From: UBA6022 sp036382575
Lineage (GTDB): Bacteria > Patescibacteriota > Saccharimonadia > Saccharimonadales > Saccharimonadaceae
Assembly: GCA_036382575.1 (NCBI GenBank)
Contig: DASVHL010000040.1
Coordinates: forward strand, 1 to 9,879
DNA: 9,879 nucleotides
Reading direction: 5' to 3'
The stretch's first letter is position 1. Each line of letters opens with the position of its first letter. This document shows, one piece after another, positions 1 through 6,108 of this stretch. A model generated the notes under the pieces. It was not told where the DNA came from. It ran no database searches and saw nothing but the letters and a program-made list of their open reading frames with translations. The position numbers and the translations under genes are program-made.

Positions 1-1
1 A

Positions 2-433
2 GTGAACACCAAAGATATTGGTGTCACATACGAAAAGCGTTGGTTGTCGCAACTAGAGACAAGTCGTCGTCTACTGTATCCAATGGCTGGCGGAACATGG
101 TTTTTGGCGACGATCGCTGGATTAGGCTTGCTGCTACTGAACCTTCCTACGATCATTATAACCGTTGGCGTGCTGACTGAGTGGGGTGTGTTGCAAACGA
201 ACGCCCTAATTCTTAGTGTCTTATTGGCATTTGTCTACGGTCGTTATACGTATGCGATTTGGCGTAGTAACTGGTGGATTGGTGTGCTTTTATGGCCAAT
301 CGTTGTCCTACAAGAACTCATTCTATTTGTTATTAGTATTATCGGCTATGCACGCCGCACAATTACCTGGAAAGGTCGTCCGGTTGTATCGCCACGAATT
401 GCCAAACAGTTAGAAGCAATCGAAAGTCTTTAA
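2..433 (+). CDS. C-terminal part of a probable family 2 membrane glycosyltransferase (5'-partial)
   Basis: The frame is open right up to the left window edge, and the first in-window start-like codon is a GTG at base 2. I read this as the tail of a longer gene, not a 143-residue protein. The visible part has three to four hydrophobic segments (about residues 32-60, 67-85 and 92-114). It ends in a short basic tail with an ITWKGRP motif at 121-127. Many processive or carotenoid/lipid-type family 2 glycosyltransferases end this way, with membrane helices followed by a W-x-G-R motif. The catalytic GT-A domain, with its DxD and related motifs, would lie upstream outside the window, so the sugar and acceptor cannot be named. 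The stop overlaps the stop of the convergent histidine kinase by four bases. Alternative: an unrelated small integral membrane protein starting at GTG. Confidence 0.5.
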   Translation: MNTKDIGVTYEKRWLSQLETSRRLLYPMAGGTWFLATIAGLGLLLLNLPTIIITVGVLTEWGVLQTNALILSVLLAFVYGRYTYAIWRSNWWIGVLLWPIVVLQELILFVISIIGYARRTITWKGRPVVSPRIAKQLEAIESL

Positions 434-2073
434 GCGTTATCTTTGTCTGTAGAGTTAGCTTTTAAAGAGAAGCTAAAGGTCGAACCATGGTTTAGGCGGC
501 TGCTTAGTTCAATCTTGGTATTAAGCTTCCTGGCTAGCTTAGTAGCAACGTACAGGCCTAGACCAGTACCGCCAGTTTCGCGAGTACGATAATCTTCTGA
601 ACGGTAAAACTTTTTAAAGACCTTTTCTTGGTCGGCTTTACTAATACCGATCCCGGTATCTTTGACAGTAAAGGTTACTCGGCCATTTTTATTGCTTGCA
701 GATACAGTCACCCCGCCCTCTTTAGTATATTTAATAGAGTTGGTGATAAAGTTTTGTAATAGTTCGTGGAGATACAGACGACTCGCCATGACACTGCCTA
801 ATTTTGTCCCAAGATCGAGGTCAAAATGGAGCTTCTTTTTGGCTGCTTGCGGGGCGTATTCAGCAAAGAGATCTTTGACGAGGTTATGGACATCGATTTC
901 CTCTTCAGCATCAGCAACACCACGTTCAGCGCGTGAAAGAGTGCTTAAATCATTCACCATTTTTGCGAGGAAGATAACTTGTTCGTGCGCCATAGTCACA
1001 CTATCGCTGAGGACCTTCTTGGCAATGTTAGGTCGATCCATCATGAGAGTAACATTGCTGAGTGTGCCTTCGGCGATTGTAATTGGTGTGCGTAGTTCGT
1101 GGCTAACGACACTGATAAATTCATCGCGTTCTTCTTCAAGACTCTTCGCTTTGGTCACATCGCGAAGGATGACGATGTAGCCGTCTTGGTTTGATGTTTG
1201 GTCTGCGTTGCCGCTATAACTACTGCGAATCGGAGAGAATGTTACCTCTAGACGCATGATCTCATCTGCAACCTCCATCCGCACATCGTCGCGCACAACG
1301 ACACTCCGGGATTGTTTCATAATATCCAGCAGACTGACGGGATTATCATCTTGATCCATCAATGGAAGGATATCATCGATTTTGCGTCCGTCGAGACCTG
1401 TGTTTGTATCTAGGAGGTTCAGGCTGGCAGCGTTGAAAATGCGCACAACACCATTTTGGTCGGTACTTAGGATGGCATCTGCCAGGTTATTGATGAGTGT
1501 CAATATACGATCCCGTTCAAGACTTTCATGGGCATGACTTCGAGAAAGTTCTTGGCTGTCGACGTCTTGAATTTGGCTGATCGAAACGATGACGAGCCCA
1601 ACGATAAGCAGTCCCAGGGTGGTAAACATGTCGGTTGCCAAGATTGCCTGTGAATTGCTGTATAGTAGCATGTCGGCAACAGCAGTTGCGATGAGGAGTG
1701 CAACACTTATCATTAATCCAGTTCGCTTGTAATGCAAATGTGCAGCGAGAAGCAGCGCGATCCAGCCTATCGTAAATGGACTACCAAATCCTGACACAAG
1801 AAGGATATAAAAGATAGCTAAGATATGAACAGTCACAAGTCCAGCAATCATTGTGCTGTGGCTCGGCTTTGGAAAAACAAAGCCAAGTATTGCAATGGTT
1901 AACCATACCGCCATGATACTGCCAAAAACGACATCACTATAATAGTGCGATGCATCGGCAATGCCGAGCGTAATAAGGAGACCATAGCAGGTCAATGCGA
2001 TTGGCATAACTAAGTTGGCAAAACGGAGGATTCGCCCGGTCTGGTTATTTATCTTTACCCCACCTTGGTGCAT
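430..2073 (-). CDS. Membrane-bound PAS sensor histidine kinase (orphan)
   Basis: This 547-residue protein should sense a signal, autophosphorylate and pass the phosphate to a response regulator. About six membrane helices lie in residues 17-168 with very short loops, so the input may be intramembrane or via the PAS domain. A short coil (about 170-190) leads to a PAS domain (about 188-308), ending in the typical VILRDVTKAK exit. The HisKA H-box is SVVSHELRTP with phosphoacceptor His325. The HATPase domain shows an N-box (N441, N445), G1 DTGIGIS (472-478), F-box FKKFY (486-490) and G2 GGTGLGL (501-507), so all catalytic motifs are intact. It is the last gene of a minus-strand run behind the NTPase and peptidase genes, 41 bases after the peptidase stop, with its own minus-10 box just before the ATG. 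No response regulator gene is adjacent, so the partner is unknown. Confidence 0.95.
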   Translation of the reverse strand: MHQGGVKINNQTGRILRFANLVMPIALTCYGLLITLGIADASHYYSDVVFGSIMAVWLTIAILGFVFPKPSHSTMIAGLVTVHILAIFYILLVSGFGSPFTIGWIALLLAAHLHYKRTGLMISVALLIATAVADMLLYSNSQAILATDMFTTLGLLIVGLVIVSISQIQDVDSQELSRSHAHESLERDRILTLINNLADAILSTDQNGVVRIFNAASLNLLDTNTGLDGRKIDDILPLMDQDDNPVSLLDIMKQSRSVVVRDDVRMEVADEIMRLEVTFSPIRSSYSGNADQTSNQDGYIVILRDVTKAKSLEEERDEFISVVSHELRTPITIAEGTLSNVTLMMDRPNIAKKVLSDSVTMAHEQVIFLAKMVNDLSTLSRAERGVADAEEEIDVHNLVKDLFAEYAPQAAKKKLHFDLDLGTKLGSVMASRLYLHELLQNFITNSIKYTKEGGVTVSASNKNGRVTFTVKDTGIGISKADQEKVFKKFYRSEDYRTRETGGTGLGLYVATKLARKLNTKIELSSRLNHGSTFSFSLKANSTDKDNA

Positions 2074-2074
2074 G

Positions 2075-2089
2075 TTAGGCCTAATTATA
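2075..2089 (-). promoter_or_regulatory. Promoter and palindromic site at the histidine kinase start
   Basis: On the minus strand a consensus TATAAT (2084-2089) ends 10 bases before the kinase ATG (2073). Transcription would then begin about three bases before the start codon, and no Shine-Dalgarno sequence could be carried. A perfect 10-base palindrome, TTAGGCCTAA (2075-2084), fills the space between the minus-10 box and the ATG, where a bound protein would block initiation. The minus-35 position is poorly conserved. A TAACC/GGTTA inverted repeat (2098-2117) covers that area instead. The box is seen directly; its use as promoter and operator is inferred. Confidence 0.5.
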
Positions 2090-2114
2090 CTGCACCATAA
2101 CCATTTTACATAGG

Positions 2115-2810
2115 TTAAATTGATGGATTTTCGTGTTTTAGTGCTCGCCGGTGCTGTTTATAGTTAGGATCGCCTATTTCGACGAGGTGCCAAAAAGCAT
2201 CAGAGTGGTTCATTTGTTTTGTGTGACTCAGTTCGTGGACTAACACGTAGTCGATTAATTCAAATGGTAATTTCATGAGAGCGATATTGAGGCTAATCGT
2301 ACCGTTGGTGCTACAACTTCCCCATCGTCCGCTGGCATGCGAAAAGCGTACCTTTTCGTAGTAAAAGCCATATTTGTTTGCCAAAAATGCGAGTCGTTTA
2401 GGCAAATAGCTTTTGGCTTCAATCCGCAGGGCATCGATTACTGCATCGCGAACAACGCGTACTACGGTGGGGTCATTAAGAGATTGTCCGTCAGACAAAG
2501 AAACGATAATCTGCTGCCCATGACGCGTAGCGGTTGTTGCTTTATTCGTACTGGGTCGCACGGTCAGAGAATGGCTTTTGCCAATTGTCATGCCTGGCTC
2601 AAAACTTGTTTCACTGTGTTGTTCTGCGAGCATGGCACGCAGTTCGCTACGGGATGATTGTAATAGTCGTTTAACTAAGAAGAGTGGTGCGTATAATGGT
2701 AACGATGCACGCAAGCGTCCATCTGGCGATACCTTTATGCGTACGTGACTAGCCCGGGCGCTACGACGTAATGTGATGACGCCAAACTCTTCATCGGTAA
2801 TTGTTGGCAT
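2115..2810 (-). CDS. YgjP/DUF45-family zinc metallopeptidase
   Basis: This 231-residue protein belongs to the YgjP-like (DUF45) putative metallopeptidases, which are soluble cytoplasmic enzymes related to SprT/WLM gluzincin-type folds. The zinc motif HELSH is at 192-196, with Glu193 as catalytic base. The next conserved family signature, MNHSDAFW (200-207), supplies the likely third ligand His202. The upstream family hallmark RWGSCS is at 162-167. The N-terminal part (about 1-110) is the variable beta-rich region. Length and motif order match the family, so the gene looks intact. The start is supported by a TAGGTAGGA-type ribosome site that overlaps the stop codon of the upstream NTPase gene, 11 bases away, suggesting translational coupling. 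Physiological substrates of this family are largely unknown; none can be assigned here. Confidence 0.9.
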   Translation of the reverse strand: MPTITDEEFGVITLRRSARASHVRIKVSPDGRLRASLPLYAPLFLVKRLLQSSRSELRAMLAEQHSETSFEPGMTIGKSHSLTVRPSTNKATTATRHGQQIIVSLSDGQSLNDPTVVRVVRDAVIDALRIEAKSYLPKRLAFLANKYGFYYEKVRFSHASGRWGSCSTNGTISLNIALMKLPFELIDYVLVHELSHTKQMNHSDAFWHLVEIGDPNYKQHRRALKHENPSI

Positions 2811-2821
2811 AATGAGTATTC

Positions 2822-3409
2822 CTACCTAACGACAATGTTGCCACGGCGACGTGGTTGTTCTTCTGTGCGAACTGGTGCGGCAGAATGAGTCGAAATTTCG
2901 GCACGAGGAGCGGAGAGGCGCTTCAAGACAACTTTTGCTTGGGTTGCGTAGGTGTGTTTGCCACTAATTACAAGAGATTTTTCAATAGCTGTTGGTGCAT
3001 TAAATTGACGAACGATTTTGTCGTATTGGTCTGAGGTTAATGTCATGTCGCTATCTTTTGCTTTACGGAGCGCGCGTGATTTAGCAGTTGCCGGATCGGT
3101 TTGCACCCATACGAACAGAATTTCGTAGTGAGCTGCTTTGGCTTTGCGTACAAATGTATCACGTGCAATACGGCCCGCTGCAATACCTTCAACAATGATT
3201 GATTGGCGAGTTTTAAGTAACTCGCTGACTTGCTGTTCAAAGATATGATTTGCGGCGGTGGCACTTTTGGCAAATGGGGTGATTTTTTCTAGGCAAGCGT
3301 AAGGCGCGTTGAATGTTTCCGAAAATTTTTCAGCAAAAAAACTTTTACCGCTTCCAGGCACGCCAACCATGACAATGACATGAGGCTGGGAAAGACTTAA
3401 CGATTTCAT
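2822..3409 (-). CDS. P-loop kinase-like NTPase (AAA_33 / zeta-toxin-like fold)
   Basis: This 195-residue protein begins with a beta strand and a clear Walker A motif, GVPGSGKS (16-23). A hydrophobic strand ending in an acidic residue (IIVEG, about 71-75) serves as the Walker B equivalent. FVWVQTDPATAKSRALRKAKD resembles the arginine-rich lid that follows a specificity helix in small-molecule or polynucleotide kinases. This supports ATP-dependent phosphotransfer, but the substrate is not evident. The last 25 residues form a polar, basic tail containing PRRRGN. It is the first gene of the NTPase-peptidase-histidine kinase run and is transcribed divergently from the DUF475 gene. An extended minus-10 box ends 7 bases before the ATG, implying a leaderless mRNA. 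A zeta toxin is possible by fold alone, but no antitoxin gene is beside it. Confidence 0.75.
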   Translation of the reverse strand: MKSLSLSQPHVIVMVGVPGSGKSFFAEKFSETFNAPYACLEKITPFAKSATAANHIFEQQVSELLKTRQSIIVEGIAAGRIARDTFVRKAKAAHYEILFVWVQTDPATAKSRALRKAKDSDMTLTSDQYDKIVRQFNAPTAIEKSLVISGKHTYATQAKVVLKRLSAPRAEISTHSAAPVRTEEQPRRRGNIVVR

Positions 3410-3416
3410 ATATGAC

Positions 3417-3425
3417 AGTATAGCA
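3417..3425 (-). promoter_or_regulatory. Extended minus-10 promoter of the NTPase gene
   Basis: The minus strand reads TGCTATACT, an extended minus-10 element (TGn plus TATACT). It ends 7 bases before the ATG at 3409, so the expected transcription start coincides with the start codon. The minus-35 region is weak (TGTCTA at 17-base spacing), which suits an extended minus-10 or an activator-dependent promoter. The TGC part is shared with the first of three GCAAATA repeats. The same 11-base stretch TTTGCTATACT occurs again in front of the PAP2 gene. Confidence 0.55.
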
Positions 3426-3461
3426 AATATATGCGCAAATAGACACGACGCTCGGCAAATA
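3423..3461. repeat. Three direct GCAAATA boxes in the divergent promoter region
   Basis: GCAAATA occurs at 3423-3429, 3435-3441 and 3455-3461, all in the same orientation, with start-to-start distances of 12 and 20 bases (roughly one and two helix turns). The first overlaps the minus-10 region of the NTPase promoter and the second covers its minus-35 position. The third lies about 40 bases upstream of the DUF475 start. This arrangement suggests binding sites for a regulator acting on both divergent genes. The repeats are seen directly; the function is inferred. Confidence 0.45.
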
Positions 3462-3473
3462 AAAATGATCGAA

Positions 3474-3495
3474 ATGGTACCATAGCCGTTATAAT
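3474..3495 (+). promoter_or_regulatory. Promoter of the DUF475 gene with palindrome in its spacer
   Basis: A consensus TATAAT (3490-3495) ends 7 bases before the ATG at 3503, again predicting a leaderless transcript. A perfect 10-base palindrome, ATGGTACCAT (3474-3483), lies where the spacer between minus-35 and minus-10 would be, a classic repressor position. No good minus-35 hexamer is visible. The purine run AGAGAGA between the box and the ATG would not be part of the mRNA if this promoter is used. Confidence 0.5.
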
Positions 3496-3502
3496 AGAGA
3501 GA

Positions 3503-4555
3503 ATGTCACAACTATCTCACTTCCCTACACTCTTCCGCTCATTTGGTGGATCAATTATTATCAGTATTCTCGCGATCATTTTCGTCTATATGTATTTAGG
3601 CTGGCAGGCGGCGCTGGTAACTTTGGCGCTGATGATTATCGAAGTCACCTTTAGTTTTGATAATGCGATTGTTAACGCCAAGGTGCTGAACACAATGAGT
3701 CCATTTTGGCAGCATATTTTTATGACGATTGGTATTCTGATCGCGGTGTTTGGCATGCGAATTGTTTTCCCGATTGTTGTCGTAATGGCCAGCGCTGGAC
3801 TGGGCTGGGATCGTGTGTTGGATCTTGCGCTGCACCACCCAGAAGAATATGCGGCCGCCTTAAACGGTGCCCATCCAAGTATCGCCTCATTTGGTGGCAT
3901 GTTCCTGATGATGCTGGCACTGCACTTCTTGTTCGATAAGGGTCGCGAGATACATTGGATTGATTTTATCGAACGACCAATGCAGCGTATCGGCCGTTGG
4001 TGGATGCCGGCGGTTGTTAGTGCGACTGTCCTCGCTGTCGTGACAATGCTTCCACTTAATCACCACCCTAGCGAAACATTGGCAGCTGGTGCCGTTGGTA
4101 TTGGCGCTTACCTAGCGCTAAGTGGTATGTCTGCATTTTTTACGCGTCATCACGAAGCAGCCGAAAAGCGTGCTGGCAAGAAATTGCTAAAGACTGGTAT
4201 GGCTGGATTTAGCGCATTCCTTTATCTTGAAGTTCTAGATGCAAGCTTTAGCCTGGACGGTGTCATCGGTGCCTTTGCTGTTACGCAAAATGTCATCTTG
4301 ATTGCTGTTGGACTTGGCGTTGGTGCCGTTTGGGTACGATCGATGACCTTATATATGGTTCGCCACAAAGTATTACATGCGTACCGCTATATTGAGCATG
4401 GCGCTCACTACACCATCGGCATTTTGTCAGTGATTTTGCTACTTGGTTTATTCCTACACATTCCAGAGGTTATTACGGGTGGATTCGGTGTCCTCGTCAT
4501 CGCTGCTTCGGTAATCGCATCAAAGCGTGCCGAAAAAGAAACAGTCATTATCTAA
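3503..4555 (+). CDS. DUF475 / TerC-like integral membrane protein
   Basis: This 350-residue multi-helix membrane protein belongs to DUF475, part of the TerC (LysE-related) superfamily. It shows the paired acidic membrane motifs of the group: IIEVTFSFDNAI (45-56, with E47, D53 and N54) and YLEVLDASFSLDGVIGAF (241-258, with E243, D246 and D252). The spacing suggests an internal two-fold repeat. These acidic residues are thought to bind divalent cations. TerC relatives have been linked to tellurite resistance and, in Bacillus, to manganese export and metalation of secreted enzymes; whether DUF475 does the same is inference. The hydrophilic loop at about 212-232 (RHHEAAEKRAGKK) is basic. It is a lone plus-strand gene whose stop directly abuts the stop of the convergent PAP2 gene. 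Length and motifs look complete. Confidence 0.9.
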   Translation: MSQLSHFPTLFRSFGGSIIISILAIIFVYMYLGWQAALVTLALMIIEVTFSFDNAIVNAKVLNTMSPFWQHIFMTIGILIAVFGMRIVFPIVVVMASAGLGWDRVLDLALHHPEEYAAALNGAHPSIASFGGMFLMMLALHFLFDKGREIHWIDFIERPMQRIGRWWMPAVVSATVLAVVTMLPLNHHPSETLAAGAVGIGAYLALSGMSAFFTRHHEAAEKRAGKKLLKTGMAGFSAFLYLEVLDASFSLDGVIGAFAVTQNVILIAVGLGVGAVWVRSMTLYMVRHKVLHAYRYIEHGAHYTIGILSVILLLGLFLHIPEVITGGFGVLVIAASVIASKRAEKETVII

Positions 4556-5107
4556 TTATGTATCAGACTTAGCGTCGAACTGAACTGATTGCTTTGTTGG
4601 AAGTAATTTCGTAATGCCTAGAGTGATGCTGACACCTGCAATCGCGGTAATTAGTCCACCGATGACATCCAGCGGATAATGAACGCCTGTATAGATGCGA
4701 GCAAAACCGATCATAGCTGCAATAGCCAGTAGAATCCAACCTGTCTTTTTGAGACGTGTCAGGGCAAGGATGGCGAGTGCAATCGCAAATGCTGCTGTCG
4801 CATGATCACTTGGGAACGACTGGTTAGCGGCATGTGGCAGTAGCTGAGTGATAGTATGGTCAACAAACGGACGGTCACTGATGAATAGCTTCGATAAAAT
4901 AAAGCGAATGACGAACGATACAGCTAAGGCTATGCCTACGATCATAATCTGTCGCCATTGACGCTTGTAGGCAAGATACGCCACGCATACAAAAGCGGCC
5001 AGAAACAGAATATAAATAAGTGAGTCGGCACTAAAGACCATCACACTATCGAGAAGTGGATTCTTGCCTGCTAGATCATTAATGGATAAAAATAAGTTCG
5101 TGTTCAT
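4556..5107 (-). CDS. PAP2-family phosphatase, probable undecaprenyl-diphosphatase (BcrC type)
   Basis: This 183-residue membrane phosphatase likely removes a phosphate from undecaprenyl diphosphate at the outer membrane face, recycling the lipid carrier for wall polymer synthesis. The three PAP2 signatures are present: KLFISDRP (73-80), PSDHA (99-103, His102) and RIYTGVHYPLDV (137-148, with R137, H143 and D147). The N-terminus (LFLSINDLAGKNPLLD) resembles BcrC proteins. Five to six helices are visible. I chose the ATG at 5107; the frame runs upstream to 5248, but that extension crosses the hairpin terminator of the SPFH gene and has no family similarity. An AAAGGA (5120-5125) sits 12 bases before the ATG, unusually far, and overlaps the promoter discriminator. 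A general lipid phosphate phosphatase is the alternative. Confidence 0.9.
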   Translation of the reverse strand: MNTNLFLSINDLAGKNPLLDSVMVFSADSLIYILFLAAFVCVAYLAYKRQWRQIMIVGIALAVSFVIRFILSKLFISDRPFVDHTITQLLPHAANQSFPSDHATAAFAIALAILALTRLKKTGWILLAIAAMIGFARIYTGVHYPLDVIGGLITAIAGVSITLGITKLLPTKQSVQFDAKSDT

Positions 5108-5126
5108 GGTAAAAATGTGTCCTTTA

Positions 5127-5135
5127 AGTATAGCA
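5127..5135 (-). promoter_or_regulatory. Extended minus-10 promoter of the PAP2 gene
   Basis: The minus strand reads TGCTATACT, identical to the element before the NTPase gene and preceded by the same TT. Transcription would start near 5119-5120, leaving a leader of only about a dozen bases. The AAAGGA at 5120-5125 would then fall mostly outside the mRNA. It supports the ATG at 5107 over any upstream start. No convincing minus-35 box is visible. Confidence 0.5.
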
Positions 5136-5185
5136 AAGAATAAGCGATTTAGAGGTTCAGTTATAAAATATCTGGACATGAATAA

Positions 5186-5205
5186 CCCCCGCATGAATGC
5201 GGGGG
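5186..5205 (-). terminator. Hairpin terminator behind the SPFH gene
   Basis: An 8-base-pair GC-rich stem (CCCCCGCA paired with TGCGGGGG) with a TTCA loop stands 46 bases after the SPFH stop. On the minus strand it is followed by TTATT, a short and imperfect U-tract. The plus-strand side is not T-rich, so it acts in the minus direction if at all. Two smaller inverted repeats precede it: GCCAA/TTGGC around 5208-5218 and CGAGA/TCTCG at 5223-5235. Confidence 0.65.
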
Positions 5206-5251
5206 GCGCCAATTTGGCACTTCGAGAAAATCTCGCTATTTGTAGCATGAA

Positions 5252-6103
5252 TCACGACTGGACGTTAGAGCGTACTGTGCTGAGGATCTTTTTGAAGAAC
5301 TTTTGGGTGATGCTATCCTGGCGCTTAAGGCTTGAGATGGCTTCTGCAATCCATCCTTCGGCCGTCAGCGGCTTGGACTGGCCGAGGTGAAGGCTAACAA
5401 GTTCGACACCTATCTCCTTAAGATCAGACTCGACACGCTTGTGAAGCAAATCGGTCAGCGAATCCTTCGTACTGCTGCTCTTCTCTGATGGCTTTTGGAG
5501 GAGCCTGTTATAGGCCATCAGTTTTTCGTAACCCAGCTCGTAAACAATTGCGTCAAGTGCCGTATTGCAGACCGCTCTTACCTGAGACTGGATATCTTCG
5601 TTACCCATAAGCCACAGATAAATGTCAGCTGGCTGTACGGTTACCTTGACGTTTTCAAACGTTGCGCCAAGAAACGCCTGGATCTTTGACAGAACAGTAA
5701 AGGTGTCGAGATCGTACGTTTTTCTGATGGTCTTTTGCTTGACCATCTTGTGCGCACCAGGGAACATGAATTGGAATCCAGGCTCTCTTGTGATCGGACG
5801 TCCATATTTTGCTGGGCGACCTAAGCCGACAAGCTCCTTGTCGATCTTCTTGTACTCGGCTAGTGTTTGCTTGTCGAGCTTTCCCAAGTGCTTGTAGCGC
5901 AAGGGAATTTTCTTGAAGAGGGTTCGGATGCCAAGACTATCGTGTTCGATAGTGTCGGTACCTTTGATCCAGGCCCAGACAAGGATGGCACCAGTTGCTA
6001 GAACAAGGCCAAGCCCGCGTGCCCAACCAGGGAACCAAGGCATATTCTCGTCCATCCAGACATTCATTGCTTGAAGGAACTCAAAGTTATTGAACGGTAA
6101 CAC
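5252..6103 (-). CDS. SPFH/Band 7 domain membrane protein
   Basis: This protein has about 283 residues. Residues below are counted from a GTG three codons upstream of the chosen start. One membrane helix (about 31-49, GLGLVLATGAILVWAW) is followed by an SPFH domain. That domain shows the entry strand SLGIRTLF (59-66), then PGFQFMFPGAHKMV (111-124), and an alternating segment ending GVELVSLHLGQ (235-245). About 45 polar, lysine-rich residues (67-110) separate the two entry elements, which are normally close together. SPFH proteins oligomerise on membranes and organise protease or envelope complexes; no FtsH or NfeD-like partner is next to it. The start at 6103 (GTG) is favoured because GAGGTGA (6109-6115) lies 5 bases before it, whereas the GTG at 6112 overlaps that site. 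The gene appears monocistronic, between its own promoter and a hairpin. Confidence 0.8.
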   Translation of the reverse strand: MLPFNNFEFLQAMNVWMDENMPWFPGWARGLGLVLATGAILVWAWIKGTDTIEHDSLGIRTLFKKIPLRYKHLGKLDKQTLAEYKKIDKELVGLGRPAKYGRPITREPGFQFMFPGAHKMVKQKTIRKTYDLDTFTVLSKIQAFLGATFENVKVTVQPADIYLWLMGNEDIQSQVRAVCNTALDAIVYELGYEKLMAYNRLLQKPSEKSSSTKDSLTDLLHKRVESDLKEIGVELVSLHLGQSKPLTAEGWIAEAISSLKRQDSITQKFFKKILSTVRSNVQS

Positions 6104-6108
6104 ACTAC

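Noticed and set aside
662..1180. A 172-codon open frame on the plus strand inside the histidine kinase gene
   Set aside because: It is antisense to the HisKA/HATPase region, whose motifs are intact on the minus strand; its translation is Arg/Ser-rich with no domain sense and no ribosome site.
2822..3409. Zeta-type toxin of a toxin-antitoxin pair
   Set aside because: The P-loop kinase fold is compatible, but there is no small antitoxin gene next to it; the neighbours are a peptidase and a divergent membrane protein.
3503..4555. Dedicated tellurite resistance locus
   Set aside because: DUF475 is TerC-like, but no TerD/TerA/TerB-like genes are nearby, so a stress operon is not supported.
5108..5248. 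N-terminal extension of the PAP2 protein by 47 residues
   Set aside because: It reads through the SPFH terminator hairpin and the PAP2 promoter, and the BcrC-like N-terminus begins at the ATG at 5107.
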